Notes: generated from the sequence alone by a model not told the origin. DNA of 64,000 bases from Hyphomonadaceae bacterium (GCA_022844475.1 JALHLR010000012.1:1-64000), one strand, 5' to 3'. Positions 19,354 to 29,274 are shown, numbered from the stretch's first letter. Numbers and translations: made by a program.

Positions 19354-21258
19354 ATGATTGGCGGAATGCGAAAATTCGCAAAGTCGAAGTGGGCGCTGGT
19401 GGTGCTGTTCATCCCCCTGGTCATCAGCCTTGCGCTGTTCCTGCCTGACAATTTCGGTGGCGGCCTCTCCGGCGGCACGGTCAGCCGCATCGGCGGCCGC
19501 GAGATCACAACCCGCGAGATCGAGCGCGACACACAGCAGGAGCTGGACCGGATTCGCGTCGAACAGGGCAAGGTGCTCAGCCAGGCCGAGGCAGCGGCGC
19601 AGGGCATCCCTCAGGGCGTCTACCAAGAGCTCGAGATCCAGAACATCCTGCTCGCCTACGCCGACAAAGTCGGCGTCCGCGCAACAGCGGATTCGCTGAA
19701 ACCCTATCTCGAGCGCAACAACCTGATGGTCAACGAGTTCGGCCGCCTGACGCGCGACTCGATCATCGCCGCCGCCCAGCGCCGCCAGCAGACGACACGG
19801 GAATTCGAAGGTTTCCTGAAGGACTATCTCACACAGCAATACGTCCGCGCCGCCGCCGGCAGCGCCCTCAACGTGCCCAACGTTCTGTCCCAGCCATGGG
19901 TGAATTATCTCGGCGAAGGCCGCACGATCAGCTTTGCCCAGGTCACGGCCGCGACTGCTCCGGCGCCCGCCGAGCCGACCGACGCCGACATGCAGACATG
20001 GTACGACGCCAACAAGGCGCGTTTCGAGCAACCGGAACGCCGCCGGATCTCGATCCTGACCTACAGCCCCGACGATTTCATCGATCAGATCGCGCTCACC
20101 GACGAGCAGGTCCGCACTGAATATCAGAACCGCATCAAGGACTATTCGACACCCGAGACGCGCACCGTCGTCGAGTACACGTCTGACAACCGCAACGCCG
20201 TGCAGGCCTTCATCGACCTGTCGGTGCAGGGGATTCCACTCGATCAGGCGCTGGCGCAGGCCCCAGGCCTGCAGCGTGTCGTGTCCACGCTGAAGCCTGA
20301 AGACGTCGCCAATGAGGAGTACAGGACTTTCCTGTTCTCGCTTCCCGCCGGCAAGGTGCACAGCATTCCTGTCCGCCTTGAGGAAGGCGACCCATGGAAG
20401 GCCGTGCTGGTCGAATCCGTGACGCCGGGCATCCCCACCCCCTTCGAGCAGGTAGCCGAAAAGGTCCGGCGCGATGTGGCCTTCCCGGAATCCGCCACTC
20501 TGTTCGAGAATTCCGGTGAGAACTTCCGCGACGCAGCGGGCGGCCAGCCGCTTGAGGACATCGCCCGGCAGTTCGGCATACCCGTAGTCACCCTCGCGCC
20601 GATCGACGCGCAGGGACGCACGGCTCTGGGCGACCAGGCGCAGATCATGGCGCAGAACATGGACGCCTTCCGCCAGCTTTTCACGATGAACGCTGGTGAG
20701 ATGACCAACGTGTTCGAGGGTGAGAATGTGCGCTCCATCTTCCGCCTCGACGAGATTGTCGCGCCCTTCACGCTCCCGTTCGCCGAGGTGAAGGACCGCG
20801 TGAAGGTGGCGGTCATGACCGAGCGGGCGCTCGCGGCCCGCAAGGCCGCCGCTGACGCCATGGTCGCCGCTGTCAAAGCCGGCACAGCCTTTGAGAAGGC
20901 GGCTGCCGAGGCCAAGCTGACCGTCCTGCCAGCGCTGCGCGTCGTGCGCGCGTCCAACCCGCCGATCGATCCGGCAATCGTGGCTGCTGCGTTCAACCTC
21001 AAGGATGGCGAAATCGGCGTCGTTAGCGGTCGTGACGGAAATCCGTGGGTGGCGCGCATCGACAAGATCGAGCCGGTCTCGCCTGAAGTCAGCACGGCCC
21101 TGCGGGCTCAACTGGGTAACGATGTTTCCCAGTCGCTTCTGCGCGACCTCAACGAGGTCTTCGTGCTCGGCATCCGCTCCGAGGTTGAATACCAGCGCGA
21201 TGATGCCGCGCTTCAGGCCTACTTCGAAGGTCTGCGCGGGGATGCGCCGGCGCAATGA
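19354..21258 (+). CDS. ppiD: PpiD/SurA-type membrane-anchored parvulin foldase
   Basis: 634 residues. A short cytoplasmic N-terminus (GGMRKFAKSKWA), one transmembrane helix at about 14-31, then a periplasmic SurA/PpiD N-terminal chaperone region (TTREIERDTQQELDR) and a divergent PPIC rotamase-like domain around 240-370. It assists folding of exported proteins at the Sec exit. It opens the operon and overlaps trpE as ATGA; ppiD before trpE is conserved in related alphaproteobacteria. Isomerase activity is not certain from the sequence. Confidence 0.88.
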   Translation: MIGGMRKFAKSKWALVVLFIPLVISLALFLPDNFGGGLSGGTVSRIGGREITTREIERDTQQELDRIRVEQGKVLSQAEAAAQGIPQGVYQELEIQNILLAYADKVGVRATADSLKPYLERNNLMVNEFGRLTRDSIIAAAQRRQQTTREFEGFLKDYLTQQYVRAAAGSALNVPNVLSQPWVNYLGEGRTISFAQVTAATAPAPAEPTDADMQTWYDANKARFEQPERRRISILTYSPDDFIDQIALTDEQVRTEYQNRIKDYSTPETRTVVEYTSDNRNAVQAFIDLSVQGIPLDQALAQAPGLQRVVSTLKPEDVANEEYRTFLFSLPAGKVHSIPVRLEEGDPWKAVLVESVTPGIPTPFEQVAEKVRRDVAFPESATLFENSGENFRDAAGGQPLEDIARQFGIPVVTLAPIDAQGRTALGDQAQIMAQNMDAFRQLFTMNAGEMTNVFEGENVRSIFRLDEIVAPFTLPFAEVKDRVKVAVMTERALAARKAAADAMVAAVKAGTAFEKAAAEAKLTVLPALRVVRASNPPIDPAIVAAAFNLKDGEIGVVSGRDGNPWVARIDKIEPVSPEVSTALRAQLGNDVSQSLLRDLNEVFVLGIRSEVEYQRDDAALQAYFEGLRGDAPAQ

Positions 21259-22691
21259 CAACAGGCCGTCCGTCCCTCGTAATCAGGCGACGGGTCGACG
21301 ACACCGAGTCTCCGGTTTCAGCGATGCTGAAGCTCAACCCGATGTCGCAAGGCCTCGTGCTGTTCGAAAGCGTCGTCGGCGGCGAAACCCGCGGCCGCTA
21401 TAGCTTCATCGGCATGGCGCCTGACCTTTGGTGGCGAGTCACCGACGGGTGCGCGGAAACATCACTCACGGCAGACTTCAGCGAGACAACCGATTCTTCG
21501 ACCAAGGTAATGGCCTCGCTCCGCGGCTTCATCGACGCCTGCAAGGTGGATGGCATGGAAGGCCTGCCCCCCATGGCCGCCGGCGCCTTCGGGTATCTCG
21601 GCTACGACATGGTCCGCCACGTCGAACGCCTGCCGGAACCAAAGCCCGATCCCAACGGCGTGCCCGAAGCCATGCTGATGCGCCCCGGCGTTGTGCTGAT
21701 CTTCGACGGCGTCCGCCAGGAGATCATCCTCGCCGCCCCCGCCCGCAACGGCGTCAAGGACGCGAACGAACTGCTGGACCGGATCGAGGAAACCCTCGAC
21801 CAGCCCATGCCGCCCTCACGCCCCAGCGATACGCCGGTTGAGAAAATCGACTTCGCTTCGAACACCACAAAGGCGCGCTATCTCGAAATGGTCGAGAAGG
21901 CCAAGGGCTATATCCACGCTGGAGACATCTTCCAGGTCGTGCCCAGCCAGCGCTTCTCCGCGCCCTTCGAGCGCTCACCCTTCGCATTCTACCGCGCCCT
22001 GCGTCGTCTCAATCCATCGCCCTTCATGTTCTACGTGAACTTCGGCGACTTCCAGATCTCTGGCTCGAGCCCGGAAATCCTCGTCCGCGTCCGCAAGCGC
22101 GTCGTCACCGTCCGCCCCATCGCGGGCACGCTGCCGCGCGGCGCGACGCCCGAGCTGGACGAAGCCAACGCGCGGAAGCTGATCTCTGATCCGAAAGAAC
22201 GCGCCGAACACCTCATGCTGCTCGACCTTGGCCGCAACGATGTCGGCCGCGTCGCCGCGCGCGGCACGGTCGAAGTCACCGAGAGCTTCACCATCGAGCG
22301 CTACAGCCACGTCATGCACATCGTCTCGAATGTGCTGGGCGTGCTGAAGGAAGGCGAAGACATGATCTCCGCCCTCGCCGCGGGCTTCCCGGCCGGCACC
22401 ACCTCCGGCGCGCCAAAGATACGCGCCATGGAAATCATCACAGAACTCGAGCCTCACGCGCGCGGCGTCTACGCGGGAGGCGTCGGCTATTTCGGTGCCG
22501 GCGGCGACATGGACACCTGCATCGCCCTCCGTACCGCCGTCTTCAAGGGCGGGAAGATACACGTGCAGGCCGGCGGCGGCGTGGTGTTCGACTCCAATCC
22601 CGAAAGCGAGTTCATGGAGACGGTGCACAAGGCCAGCGCCCTCTTCCGCGCCGCCGAGGAAGCCGCGCGCTATGACAGGGGGAACCGCTGA
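21255..22691 (+). CDS. trpE: anthranilate synthase component I
   Basis: Converts chorismate to anthranilate using ammonia from TrpG. 478 residues with the N-terminal feedback-site region VLFES...GRYSFIG (35-52), VVPSQRFS, RPIAGTLPRG, LMLLDLGRNDVGR, FPAGTTSGAPK and QAGGGVVFDSNPESE. Translation is probably coupled to ppiD (ATGA overlap) and trpG (TGATG). No leader peptide or trp attenuator is possible here because the gene starts inside ppiD. Confidence 0.97.
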   Translation: MTTGRPSLVIRRRVDDTESPVSAMLKLNPMSQGLVLFESVVGGETRGRYSFIGMAPDLWWRVTDGCAETSLTADFSETTDSSTKVMASLRGFIDACKVDGMEGLPPMAAGAFGYLGYDMVRHVERLPEPKPDPNGVPEAMLMRPGVVLIFDGVRQEIILAAPARNGVKDANELLDRIEETLDQPMPPSRPSDTPVEKIDFASNTTKARYLEMVEKAKGYIHAGDIFQVVPSQRFSAPFERSPFAFYRALRRLNPSPFMFYVNFGDFQISGSSPEILVRVRKRVVTVRPIAGTLPRGATPELDEANARKLISDPKERAEHLMLLDLGRNDVGRVAARGTVEVTESFTIERYSHVMHIVSNVLGVLKEGEDMISALAAGFPAGTTSGAPKIRAMEIITELEPHARGVYAGGVGYFGAGGDMDTCIALRTAVFKGGKIHVQAGGGVVFDSNPESEFMETVHKASALFRAAEEAARYDRGNR

Positions 22692-23287
22692 TGCCCTCTC
22701 CCATCAAAGTCCTCCTCATCGATAACTACGACTCATTCACCTACAACCTCGTCCACTACCTTCAAGACGTCTCCCCGGACGTGGACGTCGAAGTTGTGCG
22801 CAACGACGCGCTCACCGTGACGGAAGCGCTCGCGAAGGGTGCCGATGCCATCGTGCTCTCGCCCGGCCCGTGCACGCCGAACGAAGCTGGCATCTGCATG
22901 GAGCTGATCTCCTCCGCGCCAGATGACCTTCCTATCCTCGGCGTCTGCCTCGGCCATCAGGCCATCGGACAGGTGATGGGCGGCATCGTCGAAGGCGCGA
23001 AGGACATCGTCCACGGCAAGGTATGGGACGTGAAAGTCCTCGGCGGCGATCTCTTCGCAGGCGTGCCGGAACATTTCGAAGCCGTACGCTACCACTCCCT
23101 CGCCATCCGCCGCACCGGCATGCCGAATGTCCTTACCGTCGATGCCGAAACAGCCGATGGCGAGATCATGTCCGTCAGCCACGCCACGCGCCCCGTCTAC
23201 GGCGTCCAGTTCCACCCGGAATCGATCGGCTCGCAGTTTGGCAAGGTGATGCTCGCGAACTTCCTCAGGAAGGCGGGCCTCAAATGA
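22691..23287 (+). CDS. trpG: anthranilate synthase glutamine amidotransferase
   Basis: Supplies ammonia to TrpE. 198 residues, class I glutaminase with DNYDSFTYN (11-19), the nucleophile in GVCLGHQ (C86) and the His/Glu pair in QFHPESIG (H175, E177). Its start overlaps the trpE stop by one base and its stop overlaps the trpD start by four. It could also serve p-aminobenzoate synthesis if no separate pabA exists. Confidence 0.96.
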   Translation: MPSPIKVLLIDNYDSFTYNLVHYLQDVSPDVDVEVVRNDALTVTEALAKGADAIVLSPGPCTPNEAGICMELISSAPDDLPILGVCLGHQAIGQVMGGIVEGAKDIVHGKVWDVKVLGGDLFAGVPEHFEAVRYHSLAIRRTGMPNVLTVDAETADGEIMSVSHATRPVYGVQFHPESIGSQFGKVMLANFLRKAGLK

Positions 23288-24297
23288 GCGAGCCCGTACG
23301 CCACGCGATCAGCCTTCTGGCCGACGGACGCCGTCCGACGCAGAGCGAGATGACCGCCGCCTTCGAAGCCATCCTCGCGGGTGAAGCCGAACCGGCGCTG
23401 ATGGCAGCGTTCCTGATGGGGCTGCGCGTTCGCGGCGAAACCTCGGATGACATCGTCGCCGGCGCGCGCGTCATGCGCGCCCACGCTCGCACGGTAAAGG
23501 CCCCGGAAGGAGCCATCGACACCTGCGGCACAGGCGGCCTCGGCTGGACCTCGCTCAACACATCCACCGCCGTCGCCATCGTTGCCGCCGCCGCCGGCGC
23601 TGTCGTCGCCAAGCACGGCAACCGCTCGCGCAGCAAGGCAGGCTCCGCCGACGTGCTCGAAGTTCTTGGCGTGAACCTATCCCCCACAGACGCGCAGCTG
23701 CAGACCAGCTTCCGCGATGCCCGCGTCGCCTTCATGTTCGCCCCGGCGCATCATGCTGCGATGAAGCACGTCGCGCCCGTGCGCGCTGCCCTCGGCCTGC
23801 GAACCATCTTCAACATGATGGGTCCGCTGGCCAATCCCGCAGGCGTGAAACGCCAGGTCCTCGGCGTGTTCGCACCCGAATGGGTCGGCGTGTTCGCTGA
23901 CGCATTGCTCACGCTAGGCACCGAACGCGCCATGGTCGTTCACGGCGTCGATGGCATGGACGAGATTTCGACGACCGGCGCGACGCTGGTCGCCGAAGTC
24001 AAGGACGGCAAGATCCGCATGCAGGATCTCACGCCCGAGCGGATGGGCGTGCAGCGTGCAAGCCTGGATGATCTTCGCGGCAGCACGCCCGCCGAAAATG
24101 CTGAAGCGCTGAAGCGCGTCCTCGCCAACGAGCCCGGCCCGTTTGCAGACCTTGTGGCCGTCAACGCCGGCGCCGCCATACTGGTCGCCGGCCTCTCCAC
24201 GACGCTTGTCGACGGCATAGCACAGGCCCGCGCCGCGATCGCTGACGGCCGCGCCGCCGCAACGCTCGAAGCGCTGAAGCGTGCAAGCAATGGCTGA
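23284..24297 (+). CDS. trpD: anthranilate phosphoribosyltransferase
   Basis: Joins anthranilate to PRPP, the second step of tryptophan synthesis. 337 residues starting at the ATG overlapping the trpG stop. Motifs: CGTGGLGWTSLNTST (81-95) where GTGGDG is the textbook form, KHGNRS (110-115) followed by a loop that looks one residue shorter than usual, FAPAHHAAMK, IFNMMGPLANP and ISTTGAT. The D-to-L change at residue 86 touches the PRPP/Mg site. The rest of the protein is ordinary and the frame intact. Confidence 0.94.
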   Translation: MSEPVRHAISLLADGRRPTQSEMTAAFEAILAGEAEPALMAAFLMGLRVRGETSDDIVAGARVMRAHARTVKAPEGAIDTCGTGGLGWTSLNTSTAVAIVAAAAGAVVAKHGNRSRSKAGSADVLEVLGVNLSPTDAQLQTSFRDARVAFMFAPAHHAAMKHVAPVRAALGLRTIFNMMGPLANPAGVKRQVLGVFAPEWVGVFADALLTLGTERAMVVHGVDGMDEISTTGATLVAEVKDGKIRMQDLTPERMGVQRASLDDLRGSTPAENAEALKRVLANEPGPFADLVAVNAGAAILVAGLSTTLVDGIAQARAAIADGRAAATLEALKRASNG

Positions 24298-25105
24298 GCT
24301 CCCCGATCGCCTCCAGAAGATCATCGACTACAAAAAGGGCGAAGTTGCCGCCCTGAGGCGCAACCGCTCCCTGTCTTCGCTCGAAGCCGAAGCGAAGGCC
24401 GCCGACAACCCGCGCGGATTTTCCGACGTTCTGCTCCGCATCGCCCGAGCCGACGGCAACGCTCTGATCTGCGAAGTGAAGCGAAAGAGCCCCTCCGCCG
24501 GCGATATCTCTCCCGGCCGCGACCAGGTGGCAGTCGCCCGCGACTACGAGGACGGGGGCGCCGCCTGCATCTCCGTCCTCACAGACGGCCCCAGCTTCGG
24601 AGGCTCTCTGGACGACATGATCAGCGTCCGCGCCGCCATCCGCCTGCCCGTCCTACGCAAGGACTTCATGATCGACCCGATCCAGATCGTCGAAGCCCGC
24701 GCCGCTGGCGCCGACGCCATCCTGATCATCATGTCCGCCGCTGACGATAACCTGGCCCGCGAACTCCACGCCTGCGCCGACCAGTACGGCATGTCCGTCC
24801 TGATCGAGGCCCACGACGAAGCCGAACTGATCCGCGCCCTCGGCCTGCCCTCACCCCTCATCGGCGTGAACAACCGGGACTTGCGGCGGATGGCCACCGA
24901 CCTCGCAGTCACTGAACGCCTCGCCGACCTCGTACCCGACTGGGCCGCCTCCGGCCGCATCCTCATCTCCGAAAGCGGCGTGAAGACCCCCTCCGACATC
25001 GCCCGGCTCCGTGCGTGTGGCGCCCGCGGCTTCCTCGTCGGCGAAAGCCTGATGCGGTCAGAAAACCCAGCCGAATCCGTCCGCTCGCTGGTAGCCTCGC
25101 GTTAA
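24290..25105 (+). CDS. trpC: indole-3-glycerol phosphate synthase
   Basis: Closes the indole ring in tryptophan synthesis. 271 residues from the ATG at 24290, which overlaps trpD by 8 bases; a GTG three codons upstream is an alternative. Barrel motifs: EVKRKSPSAG, ISVLTDGPSFGG, LRKDFMIDPIQI, GVNNRDL and ISESGV. There is no fused TrpF. It ends ppiD-trpEGDC. In many alphaproteobacteria moaC and moeA follow, but here lexA is next. Confidence 0.96.
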   Translation: MAELPDRLQKIIDYKKGEVAALRRNRSLSSLEAEAKAADNPRGFSDVLLRIARADGNALICEVKRKSPSAGDISPGRDQVAVARDYEDGGAACISVLTDGPSFGGSLDDMISVRAAIRLPVLRKDFMIDPIQIVEARAAGADAILIIMSAADDNLARELHACADQYGMSVLIEAHDEAELIRALGLPSPLIGVNNRDLRRMATDLAVTERLADLVPDWAASGRILISESGVKTPSDIARLRACGARGFLVGESLMRSENPAESVRSLVASR

Positions 25106-25123
25106 CCACACGGCCGGACCGAA

Positions 25124-25152
25124 TTGACCCAAAGCGTGAACGATAGTAGAAC
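25124..25152 (+). promoter_or_regulatory. lexA promoter
   Basis: TTGACC (25124-25129), a 17-base spacer and TAGAAC (25147-25152) form a sigma-70-type promoter. The -10 element lies inside the LexA box, so bound LexA would block polymerase. Confidence 0.7.
25138..25152 (+). promoter_or_regulatory. LexA (SOS) box
   Basis: GAAC-GATAGTA-GAAC, the direct-repeat form GAAC-N7-GAAC/GTTC-N7-GTTC known for alphaproteobacterial LexA. It lies 38 bases before the lexA start and overlaps the -10 element, indicating autoregulation. Confidence 0.88.
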
Positions 25153-25190
25153 TATCTGCGACTCAACCAGTTAGAGGCTCGTGGACAGTT

Positions 25191-25889
25191 ATGCTCACCA
25201 AGAAACAGCGTGAACTGCTTCTGTTCATCAACGACCGCATCAAGGAGACGGGCGTCTCCCCCTCTTTTGATGAAATGAAGGAAGCGCTCGACCTTGCCTC
25301 TAAGTCCGGTATCCATCGCTTGATTACCGCCCTTGAGGAGCGCGGCTTCCTCCGTCGCCTCGCCCACCGCGCACGCGCGCTCGAGGTGCTGAAGCTTCCC
25401 GAGAGCGTCATCCCGATGCAGGCTGGCCGCACGCCCTTCCGCCCCAGCGTGGTCGAAGGCAGTGCCTCACCCTCAAACGGCTCGCGCAAGACCGCCATGC
25501 CCCGCGGCACTATGATCCCCGTCATGGGACGCATCGCCGCCGGTACGGCCATCGACGCCATCGAGCATGAAACTCGCCGCGTCGCCGCTCCGGACGATGG
25601 GCTTGACCCCGATACTCACTACGCCCTCGAGGTGCAGGGCGAGAGCATGATCAACGCCGGCATTCTCGATGGCGACGTGGTCATCCTCAAGAAGACAGAA
25701 ACGGCCCAGTCAGGCGATATCGTCGTGGCGCTAATCAACGAAGAGACCGCGACCCTGAAACGCTTCCGCAAGAAGGGCGGCTCCATCGCCCTCGAAGCCG
25801 CCAACCCGGCCTTCGGCACGCAGATCTTCGGCCCCGACCACGTCAAGATCCAGGGCAAACTCGTCGCGCTCGTCCGCCGCTATCATTGA
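25191..25889 (+). CDS. lexA: LexA repressor
   Basis: SOS repressor that self-cleaves with RecA filaments. 232 residues: winged-helix DNA-binding domain at about 1-65 ([25 protein letters not shown]), an alphaproteobacterial-length linker, cleavage site A117-G118 in RIAAGTAI, catalytic S152 in QGESM and K190 in TATLKRF. A LexA box overlaps its promoter. Its TGA forms a TGATCA palindrome that is also the stop of a small convergent frame. comEC, often its downstream neighbour, is absent. Confidence 0.97.
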   Translation: MLTKKQRELLLFINDRIKETGVSPSFDEMKEALDLASKSGIHRLITALEERGFLRRLAHRARALEVLKLPESVIPMQAGRTPFRPSVVEGSASPSNGSRKTAMPRGTMIPVMGRIAAGTAIDAIEHETRRVAAPDDGLDPDTHYALEVQGESMINAGILDGDVVILKKTETAQSGDIVVALINEETATLKRFRKKGGSIALEAANPAFGTQIFGPDHVKIQGKLVALVRRYH

Positions 25890-26042
25890 TCAGTTTCCGC
25901 ACTCGACGGAGCTGCGTCCTCCCTCGCCGAAGGCGGGGGGCACACGTAGAGTGACGGAGAGGGCTTTCGGCGCAGCCCGCGGATCCTGCGGCGGAGCAGA
26001 TTGCGGCTCCGGAACTGGCGCATAGAACGGCTGTGTCAACAT
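25890..26042 (-). CDS. possible small protein of 50 residues, convergent with lexA
   Basis: Starts at an ATG with a strong AGGAGAG four bases upstream (a second AGGAGG lies further up). It encodes a Pro/Ala-rich peptide (QPFYAPVPEPQSAPPQ) with one cysteine near the end. The stop shares the TGATCA palindrome with the lexA stop. No family recognised. The ribosome site is the only positive evidence; it could also be a relic of a lost gene between lexA and gltX. Confidence 0.35.
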   Translation of the reverse strand: MLTQPFYAPVPEPQSAPPQDPRAAPKALSVTLRVPPAFGEGGRSSVECGN

Positions 26043-26411
26043 CTGACTCTCCTGCCTCCTCGGGCACCAGCCGAAGCCGCTCAGTGGTCGCATCAATGAC
26101 CGCGCCCCGTCCCAACGAACACGCACGGGTCGATCTCAACCGCCTCGCGCTCTGCAGACCCGATCGTCAGTCGGGCGCGCGGCGCACACGAGCCAGTAGG
26201 CTGCCGCCCCACGTGCCAGCGCCGGAAACAGCAGCAGTGTCGACCGCAGCTCCTCACCATTCATCGCTCCCGACAGAAATCCCGAGGCCTGGAGTAGCAA
26301 ACCGGGGCGTTCAGCCTCAGGGCGAAGGCTTGCCAGCGAAGGAGCGGATGTGGTCTTCAGGGCGCGCGCTCCGCTTTTCGGACGCGCACGCCACGCCAGT
26401 GCTGGAACCCG
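26043..26411. other. gene-poor stretch between lexA and gltX
   Basis: No convincing gene is seen. Minus-strand frames of up to 107 codons exist but run into the gltX start or lack a ribosome site. One encodes a hydrophobic segment (STLLLFPALARGAAAYW) loosely like the first helix of ComEC. Since comEC often lies here in related genomes, this may be its remnant. Confidence 0.3.
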
Positions 26412-27869
26412 ATGACGGTCGTAACCCGCTTCGCCCCCTCGCCCACCGGCTACCTCCATATTGGAGGCGCGCGGACTGCCCTGTTTTCCTGGCTCTATGC
26501 GCGCGCCAAGGGCGGCAAGTTCCTGATCAGGATCGAGGACACTGACAAGGAGCGCTCAACCCAGGCCGCCGTCGACGCCATCCTCGACGGCCTGAACTGG
26601 CTCGGCCTCGGCGGCGACGAGCCGCCACTCCTGCAATCCACCCGCGCCGACCGCCATGCCGAGATCGCGCACGAGCTGGTGAAGCGCGGCTCGGCCTATC
26701 ACTGCCCCGTCACCGCCGAAGAACTGCAGGCCCGCCGCGACGAAGCCGAAGCTCTGCAGCAGAAGAAAGCCGCCAATGGCAGCCTTTCGGACGCCGACGC
26801 CGCGCGCATGGCCGATCTCTTGCGCCCCTTCCGTTCACCCTGGCGTGACCCCACGCGACCGCTCCCCGCCGGCGCGCCAACAGTTGTCCGCCTGCGCATG
26901 CCTGACATCGGCGATCTGACCGTGACCGACAACGTGCAGGGCACAGTCTCCCGCGCCTACGCCGATATCGACGACCTGATCGTGCTGCGTTCAGATGGGA
27001 CGCCCACCTACATGCTCGCGGTCGTGGTCGACGATCACGACATGGGCGTCACGCACGTCATCCGCGGCGATGATCACTTCCTCAACACCTTCCGCCAGCT
27101 GCCGATCTACCACGGAATGGGCTGGCCCCAGCCGGACTACAGCCACATCCCGCTGATCCACGGGTCCGACGGCAAGAAGCTATCCAAGCGGCACGGCGCC
27201 ACCGCCGTCGACGAATACCGCGATGTTCTGGGCTACCTGCCCGAGGCCATGCGCAACTACCTTCTCCGCCTCGGCTGGTCGCATGGCGACGACGAGATCA
27301 TCTCCGACGAGCAGGCGATCGTCTGGTTCGGCCTCGAGGGCCTCAACAAAGCCCCCGCCAGGCTCGATTTCGTAAAGCTGGACTCCGTCAACAAGCACTA
27401 CATGGCGCTCGCCGACGACCAGCGCCTGTTCGAACTCTGGATGCAGCGACCTGAGGCCCGGCACCTCCCGGAAGTCATTCAGCAGCGCATCCGTGCCGCC
27501 ATGCCGCATCTGAAAACGCGCGCCGCCAACCTGGTCAAGCTGGGCGAGCAGGCGCGCTTCCTCACCAACCTGCGCCCCATCCACCTGACCGGCAAGGCAG
27601 CCGACCAGGTCAATGCCGAGGCCAGAGCAAGGCTGGCGGCCCTGTTGCCTCACCTGGAAGGGCTGGCAGAATGGTCAGAAGCAGTGATCCAGGCGCAACT
27701 TTCCCAATTCTGCGCTCAGAGCGGCATCAGCATGGGAAAAATCGGCCCGGTTTTGCGCGCAGTCCTTACCGCCGGGGCACCTTCACCCGATATTACCCTT
27801 GTGCTGGCCTTGCTAGGCCGTAATGAAGCTTTCGCACGTATCGCGGATCATGCAGATGCCGGGGCTTAA
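26412..27869 (+). CDS. gltX: glutamyl-tRNA synthetase
   Basis: Charges tRNA-Glu (class I). 485 residues with the HIGH-type motif YLHIGGA (14-20), IEDTD at 41-45, and the KMSKS-type motif KKLSKR (255-260). The C-terminal anticodon-binding region is complete. The start has GGAA seven bases upstream. gltX then gltA is a conserved alphaproteobacterial pair, here 35 bases apart. If the genome lacks glutaminyl-tRNA synthetase, as most alphaproteobacteria do, it would also charge tRNA-Gln (inference). Confidence 0.96.
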   Translation: MTVVTRFAPSPTGYLHIGGARTALFSWLYARAKGGKFLIRIEDTDKERSTQAAVDAILDGLNWLGLGGDEPPLLQSTRADRHAEIAHELVKRGSAYHCPVTAEELQARRDEAEALQQKKAANGSLSDADAARMADLLRPFRSPWRDPTRPLPAGAPTVVRLRMPDIGDLTVTDNVQGTVSRAYADIDDLIVLRSDGTPTYMLAVVVDDHDMGVTHVIRGDDHFLNTFRQLPIYHGMGWPQPDYSHIPLIHGSDGKKLSKRHGATAVDEYRDVLGYLPEAMRNYLLRLGWSHGDDEIISDEQAIVWFGLEGLNKAPARLDFVKLDSVNKHYMALADDQRLFELWMQRPEARHLPEVIQQRIRAAMPHLKTRAANLVKLGEQARFLTNLRPIHLTGKAADQVNAEARARLAALLPHLEGLAEWSEAVIQAQLSQFCAQSGISMGKIGPVLRAVLTAGAPSPDITLVLALLGRNEAFARIADHADAGA

Positions 27870-27904
27870 GCCGCGCGCCGCTGAATAATGAGGAGACACG
27901 CTCG

Positions 27905-29209
27905 ATGCAGAACAAGGTGAAACCCAACGGCAAGGCGAGCATCACCGCCAACGGGAAGACCGTCGAATTGCCCGTCTACAGCGGCTCGATCGGCCCCGAC
28001 GTCATCGACATCGGCAAATTCCACGCCCAGACCGGGATGTTCACGCTCGACCCGGGATTCACGTCGACGGCGAGCTGCGAGAGCCAGATTACCTATATCG
28101 ACGGCGAGGCTGGCATCCTGCTCCACCGCGGCTACCCGATCGACCAGCTGGCCGAAAAATCCAACTTCCTTGAAGTCTGCTACCTGTTGCTCCACGGCGA
28201 ACTGCCAAACGCCACCGAGGGTGCCGACTTCGCCCGCACGATCACGCGGCACACCATGCTGCACGCCCAGTTTGATCGCTTCTTCGAGGGCTTCCGCCGC
28301 GACGCCCACCCGATGGCGATCATGTGCGGCGCGGTCGGCGCGCTGTCCGCATTCTATCATGACTCTACTAACGTCGATGACCCGGTCCAGCGTCAGGTCG
28401 CACAGCATCGCATGATCGCGAAGATGCCGACGATCGCTGCGCGCGCGTTCAAGTACTCCTCGGGCCAACCCTTCGTAAGCCCGCGCAACGAGTACGACTA
28501 CGCCTCGAACTTCCTGCGCATGTGCTTCGCCGTTCCGGCCGAGGACTATGTGATCAACCCGGTTCTCGCCCGCGCGATGGATCGGATCTTCATCCTGCAC
28601 GCCGACCACGAGCAGAACGCGTCGACCTCGACCGTCCGCCTCGCCGGCTCGTCTGGGGCCAACCCCTTCGCATGCATCGCGGCGGGCATCGCATGTCTCT
28701 GGGGTCCGGCGCATGGCGGCGCCAATGAAGCCGCCCTTCAGATGCTGCAGGAGATCGGCACCGTCGACAATGTGAGGAAGCACGTCGACAAGGTGAAGAA
28801 CAAGGTCGATGGCGTACGCCTGATGGGCTTCGGCCACCGCGTCTACAAGAACTACGATCCGCGCGCGACGGTGATGCAGAAGACCTGCCGCGAAGTATTG
28901 AAGGAAGTTGGTATCAACGACCCGCTTCTGGAAGTCGCGATGGAACTGGAGAGGATCGCGCTCTCGGACGAGTACTTCATCGAGAAGAAGCTGTACCCGA
29001 ACGTCGACTTCTATTCGGGCATCACACTCAAGGCGATGGGCTTCCCCGTGTCGATGTTCACCGTGCTGTTCGCCCTCGCGCGTACCGTCGGCTGGATCGC
29101 CCAGTGGGAAGAGATGACCACCGACAGCACCCAGCGCATCGGCCGTCCCCGCCAGATCTACACCGGCGCACCGCGCCGCGACTACGTGCCTATCGACGCC
29201 CGGACGTAG
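27905..29209 (+). CDS. gltA: citrate synthase
   Basis: Condenses acetyl-CoA and oxaloacetate at TCA cycle entry. 434 residues, the Gram-negative hexameric type. Catalytic regions: [24 protein letters not shown] and DFYSGI. GAGGAGA is 9 bases before the ATG. An intrinsic terminator follows 22 bases after the stop and separates it from the convergent lpxB. Confidence 0.97.
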   Translation: MQNKVKPNGKASITANGKTVELPVYSGSIGPDVIDIGKFHAQTGMFTLDPGFTSTASCESQITYIDGEAGILLHRGYPIDQLAEKSNFLEVCYLLLHGELPNATEGADFARTITRHTMLHAQFDRFFEGFRRDAHPMAIMCGAVGALSAFYHDSTNVDDPVQRQVAQHRMIAKMPTIAARAFKYSSGQPFVSPRNEYDYASNFLRMCFAVPAEDYVINPVLARAMDRIFILHADHEQNASTSTVRLAGSSGANPFACIAAGIACLWGPAHGGANEAALQMLQEIGTVDNVRKHVDKVKNKVDGVRLMGFGHRVYKNYDPRATVMQKTCREVLKEVGINDPLLEVAMELERIALSDEYFIEKKLYPNVDFYSGITLKAMGFPVSMFTVLFALARTVGWIAQWEEMTTDSTQRIGRPRQIYTGAPRRDYVPIDART

Positions 29210-29231
29210 AATTGCCGAGATACCCCAGGAC

Positions 29232-29265
29232 AAAGGGCCGCTCGCGAGGGCGGCCCTTTTTCTTT
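29232..29265 (+). terminator. intrinsic terminator of gltA
   Basis: AAAGGGCCGC (29232-29241) and GCGGCCCTTT (29250-29259) form a 10-bp stem, followed on the plus strand by TTTTTCTTT. Its outer A/T pairs may also give weak termination for the convergent lpxB transcript. Confidence 0.88.
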
Positions 29266-29274
29266 GGCGAAGTA

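Noticed and set aside
19291-21261. Minus-strand frame of 656 codons
   Set aside because: Antisense to ppiD; composition typical of a mirror frame in high-GC DNA, no family features.
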